Source of the DNA: Whalleya microplaca
Lineage: Eukaryota > Ascomycota > Sordariomycetes > Xylariales > Xylariaceae
Reading direction: 5' to 3'
DNA length: 64,000 bases
Assembly (NCBI GenBank): GCA_022497155.1
Contig: MU385710.1
Coordinates: 558,001-622,000 of the forward strand
The position numbers and the translations under genes were made by a program. The notes beneath the pieces are model-generated. The model was given only the letters and a program-made list of their open reading frames with translations, made no database searches and was not told where the DNA came from. Shown piece by piece: positions 11,366 through 23,082 of this stretch (its first letter is position 1; each line of letters starts with the position of its first letter).

Positions 11366-12874
11366 TTATGAAGCTGTCTGAAAGTATTGGGTTCCTATCA
11401 CTTGTATAGACAAATGTAGTAGTGGAATAGTGTAGAATTGGCAAGATGAAGAGTATGGAATTGTAGACACATGGACTGACTCCCTTCACAGTTATACGGA
11501 AAAGACGAGCGCGCGCATATCCTCGCCACCTCTATCCGTCGCGACTGCTAAGACCACCGTGATACCCAGCATATGTTTATTCATCGTATCGTTGACGTCA
11601 AGAAGCTATCCTACCAATCAGACCGATTGAGTTGGAGATCGAGTTGGAGATCGAGGTTAGACCATTGTGGGGCAGGGCTCGGGATCAGATCCAGTGTATT
11701 CCGTTTTCGAACGCCCTGATTCCAGGATCCCCATGATCCCTAGTATGGCCACATGGGAAATGTTTAGGTAGTGTTGATGTAATGCCGGGGCATCCATGCT
11801 GAGATCCCCTACTAGTGACTAGTGTCGCCGCTCAGCCGTTGGATTTCGTACCCTGCCATCTAACCTACACCAATCACGGTAAGCGCATTAGCTACTGTAC
11901 GCAGACTCGCATACATATCCATGCGATGATCATCTCCATGCTCTCCACGGCGGAAGTTCGGATTTCTGCACTGGCTAACGTCAGCTCTATTATTTCGATC
12001 GATGTTGTAATTAATTAATTAATTGGCATTCCACTTCGAAATGTATTGTACCTCTCTTGAACGCAGAATAGGTGTCAACGATGAATCATACCAACTTACA
12101 CCTTGATCACGTAACATTGCGTGCGATCAGCTTTCCAAATGTCTTCACGAATATATACCGAGACCCGAGTCCGAAGACAAGAGGCCCTCTGGGACTTTTG
12201 AATGGGTCATCGGGATGATACCTAGCAGAAATGTGGTCAGCTATCCGAGTCCACCGCAGCCCACAAGGACACGTTCGGCCATACTCTACATAGCACATAG
12301 ATTACCAGTACTCGTCCGGATGCTTGGACATTGCTGTCGTTAGTTTCGGAGGGCCAATGATACATATCAATGCAGAAGTTAGCGTCTATCACGGACAGAT
12401 TATGGAACCTAGTTGGGCTCCAGGTATTTTCAGAAAGCGTCGATTATTACCTCCTATCTAGAAGGCGGACCTATTCTCATCCGGTCTGACAGACAGACAC
12501 TGAATAGCTCCTGAACGATCCCTAGCAAAATGGGTATCATTCCGAAATCAAGGGGTATCATCCCGAAATCAAAGGGTATGGTATCATCCCGAAATCAAAG
12601 GGTATCATCCCGAAATCCATCTCAAACACAGACACATGTGACAGTGTCCATCATACATAAAACAAGCACTCCCTAACCGCCATCCGCCAAACACCATGTC
12701 CCATCGCAAACGGTGTGAATTCCCTCCCCAACTCCCCGCAGCGTCGTCAATTCCAATGTCCCCCTAAGTCCAAGTAGAACCCTAGGCTTGTATGGTAGAC
12801 TTGCTTCCGTATCCCACAATGTGGCGGCCTGTTGAGCCCACCATCGCCATTTTGGACGATCACGACTGTGGATC
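11366..12874. other. Intergenic spacer between catalase and the next gene
   Basis: About 1.5 kb holding the catalase promoter on one side and the 3' end of the unknown 676-residue gene on the other. It contains a doubled GAGTTGGAGATC near 11628-11655, a TTAATTAATTAATT stretch near 12009 and the 21-bp repeat listed separately. No gene recognised. Confidence 0.6.
12532..12618. repeat. Four-copy 21-bp tandem repeat
   Basis: Four units beginning GGGTATCAT and ending GAAATCAAA or similar. Units 1 and 2 are 21 bp, unit 3 has a 5-bp internal duplication (GGGTATGGTATCAT) and unit 4 is clipped. It lies 257 bp past the stop codon of the minus-strand unknown gene. Confidence 0.85.
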
Positions 12875-15071
12875 TTAATGGCCACCAGTGTGATAGTCCG
12901 CCCCATCATCTACCATTCCCGGCCCCAACAGCTTAGGATCGATATACAAGGAGCGTCCGTTAGGTAGCGGGCCCGCCTGGCCGGGCGTTCCCCCGTTAGG
13001 CATGAAGTCCTGGTCGGACATTCCGGTGTTAGGCATTGTTGCTTGGTAAGGCGTTCCCGTATATCCCGGTTGGGCCGCGCCGGGCATTCCTCCGTTAGGT
13101 ACTGGGGTTTGGTAGGGCATTACCGCGTGTGACGTCCGAGGCGTATTGGTAAATCCTGTATTAAGCGCTCGGGCCGGGCCGGACGTTCTTCCGTTAGACG
13201 ACCGGGCTCGGAAGTAGGACATTACCGCGCCGAACATCTGATCATCAAGCGCTTGAGCCGGGCCGGGCGTTCCTCCGTTAGGTGCCGGGGCTTGGTGGGA
13301 CATTACCGCGTCGAACATCTGAGGATCAAACGCTTGGGCCGGGCCGGGCGTTCCTCCGTTAGGTGCCGGGGCTTGGTGGGACATTACCGCGTCGAACATC
13401 TGAGGATCAAACGCTTGGGCCGGGTCGGGCGTTCCGCCGTTAGGTACCGGGGCTTGGTAGGACGTTCCTGGGTTGAGTGGTTGGACCGGGCTGGGCATTC
13501 CTGCGTTATGTTCGTAGCGTGGGTAGAGGCTGTTCGCTCCAAGCATCGAGTTCTGGAATGGTTGGCCATACCCGGTACCCGGTGTGCCGGAGTCAGCGCC
13601 TTGTGAAGCATCGGCCTTTAGTGTAAAAACACTACTTGGAGGATATGGCCCAGACCCATTGCTTGGTGGGCCATGCGAGCCGCCCGATGCAGCAGTAATG
13701 GGAGTGGAAAGATAGTTGCTCGTATAGGCCTGGCTTGTCGCATAGCCTGTGTTTCTCGAAGCGGCCGTGTTATTCGCAGCGCCTGTGAAAGACCCGCTTG
13801 ACGTATTACCCACAGCAGCATCTCTGTTATAGTGAGATGTGTGAGGAGGATTGGCCAAGGTACTGCCATAGGAGTGGGGTGAGGTGAAAGAACTGTGCGA
13901 TCCAGCACCCACGGTAGAACTGCCGTTCATGGGGGCATAAGCCGACAAAGAGTCCGGCATCAAAGCACCTGGGGTATGGCGATTGTTCATCACTGTGCTT
14001 GAATTGACAGCATGACGAGTAAAGATTCTCGCCTGACCCTCCTGCTCTGAATCATCTAGGTCATCGTCGACGGGGCCGGGAGTAGAAGATGCCGTGTTGG
14101 CCTTGCTTCTCTTGGCAGACTTTCTGGCCGTTGAAGGCTTAGCGTGCTGTTGGGCATCCCGGGTGCGCTCCTTTGAGCTGTCCAACTCTTGCTTAAGGAA
14201 TTCACTCCTTTCGATGGGCGTACCGGCGACCACGTTTCCCTCAGCATCTTCCCATTCACCATTGTCGTTTTGCTTGACGGCCTTCCCATTCATGACCATG
14301 TACCCAACGGTGTTCTGGCCGCTTTTTTTCTTGTTGCCGATTTGGTTGACGATTTTTCGCTATGAATCAAGTTAGTGGACTATCTAGATAAAACGAAAAA
14401 AAAATATACGCAATACTTACCATAAGCTCTCCTTCAGGGCACCAGGCAAGGCGTATTATGTAGTTGGGGTTGCTGAAGAGATTTGCCACGATATCTTTAG
14501 ATTTCTAGTATCAGTTAGCATTATGTGAAAAGATAAGGAGAGCTTTCCAACATACACGTAGCACACTTCCGATAACCTCCATTCTTTTCGTGAATGAGTT
14601 GTACCACTCATAATGGGCTTCCTTCTGGTCCGCATACTGGGGGAGTTTGCACCGACCGTGTTGAGCATCTACGGCTGCCCGCTGGGGAAATATCAGTTTC
14701 ATTCACATTAAACAGAGCATGGGAGTATAACTTACAAGTAGTTCAACGAAGATTTGTTCAAATTCATAGTCAGTATATTTATGTGTTTCCATCCGCCTCA
14801 ACATCTGGGTACCAGGTGCTTCGATGGTGTGACTGCGATCGGTGGCTGCGGCCATAAGCGCGTTCTTGAAGTTGATCCAAGTCCTGGGATCACCGTTGGG
14901 AATATCAGAGACATCCCCGCCCTCCTGGTCACCAATAGCTAAATATTGATCCTTCAGTCTGACTTCATCCTCAGCGGTTTGGATGTACTCTTGGATACTA
15001 TGCGTTTTAGACTGCATAACATCGTGGATTTGCGGGGGGGCACTCCGTTTTCGACCTGAAGGGTGATCCAT
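12875..15071 (-). CDS. Unrecognised four-exon protein with internal tandem repeats
   Basis: 676 residues from exons 15071-14736, 14681-14556, 14504-14421 and 14359-12875, all phase 0, with donors GTAAGT, GTATGT, GTAAGT. The first ~200 residues look folded: a helical acidic stretch (IQEYIQTAEDEVRLKDQYLA), then WINFKNALMAA, a segment rich in aromatic and basic residues (HYEWYNSFTKRMEVIG), and NYIIRLAWCPEGELM. Then a short module, TVGYMVMNGKAVKQNDNGEW, with GEWEDAEGN. From about residue 260 it is low complexity, rich in Ser, Thr, Asn, Pro and Gly, with 27-residue repeats (NGGTPGPAQAFDPQMFDAVM core). A basic KSAKRSK could be a nuclear signal. I do not recognise the family; the layout suggests a regulatory or scaffold protein, which is only a guess. 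Confidence 0.8.
13218..13460 (-). repeat. 81-bp coding tandem repeat, three copies
   Basis: Units start at 13218, 13299 and 13380, exactly 81 bp apart. Units 2 and 3 are nearly identical, unit 1 is more diverged, and decayed copies continue on both sides. The period is a multiple of three, so the 27-residue protein repeat stays in frame. Confidence 0.9.
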
Positions 15072-18000
15072 CGCTTCAGTCTACCCCTAGGCAGATCTAG
15101 AGGAACTACGCAGCATTAGTCTGGTGTTGATGTCATAGTATTAACATATATGAAGAATGGGAATGAGAACTGACTGTGCCAATGCAGTACGTCAAGTGCG
15201 CCGTGACACGGGCAATATCAAGGGAAGAGGTGGTGGTTCAGGGAATGGATGGGGCCAGTACAGTTTAGAAATAGGCGGTATATTGTATGGTCGGGAAGAG
15301 TAGGTGTCAATGATAGGCCGAGAGGTGTGGTGGAAGTGAGGTAGACGGGATTAACTACCTATACCCGGTGGTTGGTCGGAGGCAACTGGAATAGAAGAAG
15401 AGAGGGCGGGGCGCAGGGACGGCTTGGTGTCTGATTGAAGGCTTGTTCTCGAGCCCAATGGGACGATATATCTAGGGAAATAAACGTGTTGATGATGGGA
15501 GGCTGTGGGAGGATCTGGGAGGACGTGGGAGGATATAGGGAAGAGGGAGGCATGGGTTATCCTTCGTTGTAGACTTAGGAAATAAATTGATGGCACTAAC
15601 CTTGACAGGCGGGGCCTGTAAATGCTTGTTTTTTGGTTAGCAACTTTATTGCTGGCCGTCTTCAATTCCTTCTGGGTGTAGAGAGAGGAACGGCCGTTGA
15701 CGTTCGTAGAGGAAACGCGCGAATGGCAAAGGAAGTATGCCACAGATGAATCCCTAGGTGTTATAAAGTGAGATCGAAGACGATCTTATGGGGTGAAGAC
15801 AACAAGGATGGGATGCTGCGTGCAGTTGGGTGATGTGGGTGCGCAGGATAGATGTTGACTTGGGGGGGGGGAAAGGTGTGTTGATAACAAGTCAGAGGGA
15901 CTGAATTTTTAGATTGTGGGAGATGGGAAAAGGCGTGCGGTATGTGTAGATTCTGTAGAGGGGGGTTCCCGTATTGTTTGTGTTGAGTCCAGGCACTGGT
16001 AGGGCTGATAGGGGCAAGGGTCACGATACAATAGGGCAGGTTGCTGGAGGAAAAGAATAGGTGGGACCCGCTTACCGTGCAGATGACTGCGAGGTACTTA
16101 CGACGCTGCGCGGTCTAGAAGCCTATTGTACTGGTGGTACCGAGCTTCAGTAAGTAGACGTGTAATGGACGCGTTTCAGACGTGTTTTTCCGTTCCCGAC
16201 CACCTGTGCTAGACTCTCTCGAAGCTGGACCGAAGGCAGGTCACTAGTTACTGGTTCCAGTAGAAGGATATAGAACTGACCGAACCACACGATGACGAGG
16301 AAGATGGGGGCTGGAGAGAAGTCTGATGCCTTAGATAATATAAATTTCGGGGCAGCAAACGGACAATGGCTGGCTGCTGTGCTATGGAGCAGAGGCTTGA
16401 GGTTTCATGAGTCATGCCTACACTGAGTACAATAGATCCGTAACCTATATGACAGACGCGCCAGGCGTAACCAGAGCAAGGCGGTGCCGGGGATAAATAG
16501 GGGGAGGCAATTGTGGTGTATGGGTGGGTCCAAGGTGGTTGAGTCGCCGACTAGGATCCATCGGCATTACACGATCTAGATGCAAAGGCAGGCGCGGGTG
16601 ATAACAGAGCAAACATTGAGCACACCCAATTCCATGTGCTGAGGTGAATACAAGGCTAGAACAAAACAAGCTAGGAACTTCGTGACTTGCTCTGGCCTAC
16701 CTATTGTGAGCGCGTCGTGGAGTACTCCTGAGTCGCCTACGTAGTACCCAGTGGGAGTATGTACTGAGTGCCCCGTACAATATAAGACCTGCCGGCCATT
16801 AAGACACCTAACCTCTAGGCTTCCACTTTAGCACGCATCACTCGTCTGTTTTATTAGTTGGTTGTTTAGCTAACGTGTCTATTGCTGGGTTACTGGAGGA
16901 ATCATAGCGCTAATAAAGCTCCTGAGAGCGGCTGTGGCAGGCAAAACTTCCGAGGTGCGTTATGCCTGCAGACGTATACTCCGGATCCCGTGATATCTTG
17001 GCCATTCCATCTGTATTGTCCCCTTCACATCCACACACGACGCCTGCGTCGTGTAGAGTTACTCCCCTGATCGTGAAACACTAAATATAACCCGATGTTG
17101 CAAATAAGATTCGTGAGAAGAGAATTGGACTGGCATTTTCCCGTTTTGTTGGCTCCTTGATCAAGTTTGCAATTTAGCATAGAGGCGGTAGTGGCTCTTA
17201 CCATTTGTTCGTTGCTTCTAGTTGACTAGGCTTGAAAGACATCCCAGTGGTATTCTCTGTGTCATGACGGTTCTGGGCTCTGGTTGGTATGTCATGACGG
17301 GTTCGAACCCCTCCGAGTACTATCCGCTGGTCGTGTATCTTGGTCGCAACCCGGATTTAGGTCAGAAGCAGTGACAGTGATGTTTGACTACGTAGGGCTT
17401 TCGTGCCAAGCACCCAAGCGACTGTGGTCACGTAGTCGCGTAATCGCGTAATGGCGTGATCGCTTGGTCGGTTTCGGCTTCGATTTCGGGCGAACGTTTG
17501 GAGTCTAGGGGCCTTTAGGCATACTGTCGGATAGATGGTCGGTCGTTGGTGGGCATAGGACAGGAGGTTAATACAGGCATATACTGTAGTACGAATGTGT
17601 TCGTTGTACTCAGTAAGTTTGGGGTTGGAAGGATTGAGGATGCTGACAGGACTAAAATATGGAAATTGAGTTCATACAATGCAGAGAATTCGTCAATAGT
17701 TGCCCCGGATGCTATCCAAGAGATAGAACACTCTTGATACAATCGGGCATAGCCACAATAGCCACATCAACGACCGTGGTATCGACCTAAACAATATAAT
17801 ACATTTGGCAGCGATCTGTGTGATAATACTCTGAAATGCCACGCCTGTATATGTACCAGGATGTAGATACCGATCTTCGGTGCCATGCTAGGTCCTCCTT
17901 GGGCTTGGATCTAATATCGAGGCCATTTTACGCTTTAGGATGCCGTTCTGTTGCTGATTGCTGCGGTTTCTTGGGCGCTTCGCTGGTAGGTTCGTTCGCG

Positions 18001-19878
18001 GATACTTCGTGGTGAGGTGAGGCAAGGTGAGGGTAGCATCGTGAAGTCCTTTCGCGTGGAAAGCTTCATACCATGTTGATAGGTAGCCATATCATGCTTC
18101 ATGCTTCGCGTTTCGCTCGTCATTCCGCTCGTCATTCCGCTCGTCCTATTGTTGAATTGGAGATCTTGACCTTTTATATAGGTGGAATCGAAGGTGACAG
18201 GGAAACTTTGGTACGTGTATTATTTCTGAGATGCCTTCGACCGACAAGTCTCTACCAATATACAAATTATCAGAAGATCTTACCAAGAGAAGAAAGTAGG
18301 AACAAAACCTAGTATTGGTCAATACCCATCGTGGGCTGGATGGCATCGAGCGTTAAGGGTACCAAAAGCCTCTAGCCGAGAGAGCGTGTTGGATAATTCG
18401 AGGGCTAAAGAGGCACCTTTTCAAGGGTATACATATTCTAGACGCTTGACCAACTTACGGCAGCCCTAATCTCTTTGGTAGCGGATGCGTCGTTCCAGAT
18501 ACGAACCACAAGTACGTGTAATATTCCAGATTAATCCGGACAGTACCTACTTATACGGGTATACCGGTACTGTTACGCCTTTTTATAGTATTTAATACCC
18601 CGCAGCCAATATCTTCAAACCCGAGTCCTCTTTACGCGGTTCCTTAAGTTCTCCGGTGGCTTTCTGTCGACTGCCTCGGAAACAAAATCGTCTTTTCATA
18701 TGACGGACCTTTATATCAATCTATCCAACATAAGGATTCTATAGTCTAGTCAATGAGTCCCCGCGGCCGATCACGGTATCAGTCTCTTCGATGGTGTTAG
18801 GTTTGGCTCGGGTTCATGGGTATATGATGTCCTCTTGGAATAAATCCAGTACCAGCCTTGGTGATTCAAAAAGAATGAAAAATGATAAATATGCCTTGGC
18901 TAGCATCATCAATTCTCGCACAATTTTGTAGTTAGTCACTATTCGTGGGTACTGTATGTATGTTTCGCTGACACTTTATGATTAGCAGAAACTCTACATT
19001 ATGACGAACATGCTTTTCAGAGCAACGCAAGCCACTTGAAAAATCGGCGTGTAACGTAATAGTGTTGAAAAGCTCTTGACAGCGAGAACGATTGCGCTTT
19101 CGAATGGATTCAGGTAACGATTAGTCTCAAGGCAGTATAGGACTTTTAATCGAGATAGCTTGAAGTAGAGTTGACTAGGTTACCCGTTTGCCGCAGGTTA
19201 TAGGACATAATGTTTAGGTCTTCGATGGATCGCTGCATTATTCGTGATCATTATAAGACGTGGGCTTTTGCAATTCATTTTAATCCTGCTGAATCATGCT
19301 ACCTAGAGAGCTATATCTGCTTACAACGGGGGTTGTGGATTCCTCCTATTTACATTTCCTGTCAGGATGCAGTCTGTGTTCTCGTTCGATTATACATAAA
19401 GAGACTATTTCCGAACAATCTTCAAGTAGTCTCTTTATACAACAATCGCATTGTTCTGCTACCTCGTACGTCTATTTAGAGACACATTTGTGTCATTTCT
19501 TTCAGTATCTGCCGTACTAGAAGTTTAAATCCGCCCCGAGCTTCTGAGAGATCACCTGCTATTACACCGCACCATTCAAGAGTAGGTTGATTTGGAGATC
19601 ATGTATGAGCTACAATAATTTAATGCGCTTCAATGTGCTGAGGTTTTCTCTCGTGTTAAGGGTCAATCTAAACAGAGAGATGATAAATCCTCTACGTTGG
19701 AAACAAGCTTCAAATCTAATACAATCTTGTCTCGTTCTGACAAAGATCCCTCGGTTTATGATGTATCTAATTAAGTAGTAGCTAGGCCTTAGAACCATCT
19801 CTGCCGACACATAGGAGTCCTTACCATCCTGACTTCACAATGGGCACTGTTAGGCCTGCACATACGCAGCTATACACA

Positions 19879-19923
19879 TGTGGCGTAGCCACAGCTGTGG
19901 CTGAGGAGGTGGCGCAGCCACCT
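19879..19923. repeat. Palindrome cluster with 3-nt loops
   Basis: TGTGGC-GTA-GCCACA (19879-19893) overlaps CCACAGCTGTGG and is followed by AGGTGGC-GCA-GCCACCT (19907-19923). Both outer hairpins are perfect and have trinucleotide loops. TATAGCTATA follows at about 19931. Confidence 0.75.
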
Positions 19924-21070
19924 CTCTCCTTATAGCTATAGCTCTTACACACATATAGCTTAGACGATCATCAATCATACACATTCAGACCTCACAGGCA
20001 CCTACACTACGATAGTGACGCTATAAGTTCTTAATGCTGGTGGATAAGAGAATAAGGCAATAATGGATGTAGACTAGCCTCTATGGATTCTCGTCGGTTA
20101 ATTGCTTCTTTATGCGGGCAGAAGCACTGCTAGCAGCCACTTGGTTAAACAGTCAGTTAAGAGTCACCAGGGTTTGATAATTAGTGCTACAACTCTAAGG
20201 GACTTGATAAATCTTTTGTTATGACAGCGGTAGTTATAATAGGTGAACCCCCTTCTCTGATGGTTATAAAATCAGTATGGAGTGCCGGGAGTTTAATACT
20301 TAAAGGAGACTTTCTCACTACTTGTAAGATAATAACTTAGATAACTTTTAACTGACTTTAATAAGCTTATAGCGATTATGGCAACACCTGAATGACAATT
20401 ACACGCACAGTATTTATGAGAGTTCCGCTGGGCCATTGTAAACAATATATGCCAATAAAGGAATGAGGTACTATTGATTACTAATATATCGATTACACTT
20501 ACAGATTACGTAATGGGGGTCAATTGGGTGCACACATACCATCTACATGTATCTATATTTGTAGGTACCTAGGTATTCTGCTGCACAGCCAATGCTGTTT
20601 GATAGATGGCCTGTGCACTTCCAGTGGGGCTGCAAGGCAACCTGTGGCAACTAGTGAATGGTATTGAAGGTGAATGTCTGATATCTTGAATCCGGATGTA
20701 TTGTGTCGTTGTAGTTGAGCAGGTCTAGGCGAGCACAAACAGTGGCAGAGTGGGTACCATAGGAATACATGGCTAGTGGAGATCACGTGACAGTCAAGGT
20801 CTCAATGGAATAAGTGCGGGACATTTCATATCAGCTGCGGGTAGTTGTTAAGACAAGTTAGGTGTAATTCCCGACAGCGCTATATGGTTATTCGCTTTGT
20901 TAGCTCATCTATATCTAGTCCTCACGCATGCGACCCCCACAATGGATAACCTAGGTACTGCATGCAGAGGCACCTACCTACCTAGGTACCACCTATTGCC
21001 TATCACGTGATGCAATCCAGCATGCGGCTCAAGCTAGGTAGGTTACTAGGTAAATGGGGCCAATGGGGTA

Positions 21071-21099
21071 AATGGTCTGTGCGCTTCGTGCACACCATT
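21071..21099. repeat. Imperfect inverted repeat
   Basis: AATGGT and ACCATT bracket a GTGC...GCAC core with the spacer GCTTC. Similar in style to the other spacer hairpins, with some mismatches in the stem. Confidence 0.5.
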
Positions 21100-23082
21100 C
21101 AGCCCAGCAGCCCAGGTGCATACATGTAGTTGTAATCTGATATTAGTTAGCAATCAACTAAACCCATGCTTTTTTGCTTATTTACAACGTGTAAATCAGG
21201 TGCCTATAAGGATACAGTTATGTTGGGTTAAGGTTGTCAAGGGCTTGACAAGGTTGACGACAGTTTAAACTAGCACTAGTGGGGAAGGGTACCTGGTGTG
21301 TTGCTTAGGTACAATAACACCCATTCAACCCCTCCCATACTATTTATTGGTGCAACTCGGGCACCTTTGATATGGATGGGTGCTAAATTATCACAATACA
21401 TTCTGCTAGATATCACATGCCAGACATTATTTGAAAGTGTCAAATTTGTCTGATTACAAGACTAAGCAGTCTCCTTATACATGCTTTCTCTTCAATCCCT
21501 TAGACATGAGCACACTACCTTCCAATCCTCCAGGCTCTGAAGTCCAATTAAGACGCCTTTTAACTGACTTACAATAACTTCAGACGGGCTTGCTTTCAAT
21601 TTACCCGCTATACTAACAGCACAAAGCTACCAGATATTTATCCCGCGTTTTGGACGATCCTTAAACCCATCGCGTGTGGGTTTGTCGCAAGCCCAGAGCG
21701 TACCTCCTAGAGCTAGGAGTCTCAGTGAGATACTATGTCGCTAGTCTTATCCACGATACAATATGGAGGCCGACAGTCCTGCTTCTCTCAACGACGTCTA
21801 AATGCGATCAGCTGGGTTTAGACTGGGTGTTTCGTACCCAAGCGTTGCTATCGATGCCTCCTTGATGGCTCTTGGAAAAATATCAGTTCAGCTACTTAGC
21901 AGCATTGCCAACGATCTCGATTCGCGAGGATTTCGATCCGATGCCCTTTGTCAAGTGACTGGCGGCAGTCATTCGTCAGCCGCTACCAGAGTCTAAGCGC
22001 CTCTACTACGAGTCCGTCTACGCGGGGGCAAGTACCCTCGACGTTCCAGTCTGAACCTCACCCCCCATTCGGAAAAACCACGGTTAGAACGATCGCTACA
22101 TAGTCTGCATTCCTGATCTAGTTATCCGTCTCCACCTCGTCCCGTCCCTAAACCAATACCAGACGCGCGAGGTCGAGAACCACGTCTTCCGGGGCAATCG
22201 ATAACGCGACCGCGCACAGAATATGCCCTGTCAAACCCAAAAGCCTCGGTTGGACGACCGTCCGTGCGACGCAAGCGCCCACTACGTGTCGAGAACGCAC
22301 TGCTGGGGTTGCTAGCGGGAGGATGGGAGCCGCATCTTGTACCGCATCTTGTATACGCCGAATTCGAGCCATTTGTCTGTCTGCCTGCTTTGCCTTGGTC
22401 TGCGTTGGCGTAGTGCTGTCTCTGTTCTTGGGTGATCTCCTATACGTGATCTACTACACACGTAGTAATGGGCTACGGGAAGGCTTCAAGTGTTGACAAG
22501 GTGGCTGAGTCGCATACCCACGTACCTAAGAATAAAGATGACTGGATAGTGCTGTCAGTATTCGAGGTTTTGCTGTTACAGAGGCGAGCATGCAAAAAAA
22601 AAAAATGGCGCAGTGTGCTGGACCTGGGGTGGTGCAGCGATCACAGTGGCACTGCAGCTGCGGTCACGAACTCGTACACGATCGCAGCTACACATAACGA
22701 ACACTATTCAAGACACAGAAGCGGAAGAACTGTATTTATTGGCCCTGCCTAAGGAAGGAATATGTATGGTGTAGTTAGGGAAAGCAATAATACTATGAAG
22801 CAAAAACGCATCTAATTGTGGTAAACTCGGAGCAGCACCAACGCCCGTCTATTATTTATTTGTCTATGGTATAGTCTCTCCCACTCTGCGAAGGGAAGGA
22901 ATTACCTGGGTGCAATTGTTGGGGGGGGTATCCAGTGAGCCATCTAAGCCCTGCGCACATTGATGTGCATATCTATCCATTTGATAGGAACCTTCCACGG
23001 GCCCGCCGAGTAGGCTGGGGCTCCGGCCGAAGTCCTCAATGAACATTTGTCAGAAAATGTAACAAAAGGAAGCCAATGCCCC

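Larger units (their letters stand above)
15072..23082. other. Gene-poor region of 8 kb
   Basis: No gene is recognised here. The first kilobase (15.1-16.0 kb) is purine-rich on the plus strand and is probably the promoter and 5' leader of the minus-strand unknown gene. Farther on there are only short unrelated frames, a palindrome cluster near 19.9 kb, an imperfect inverted repeat at 21071-21099, and stretches of CCTAGGTACCTACC-type low-complexity sequence near 20.57 and 20.95-21.05 kb that are common in ascomycete spacers. A run of A is at 22593. I see no transposase or polymerase motif. Confidence 0.55.

Noticed and set aside
17270..17320. GGGTTCGAACCC sequence resembling a tRNA T-arm
   Set aside because: The arm does not pair as a 5-bp T-stem in the correct register, and no anticodon or D-arm can be folded upstream. 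It is just a palindrome.
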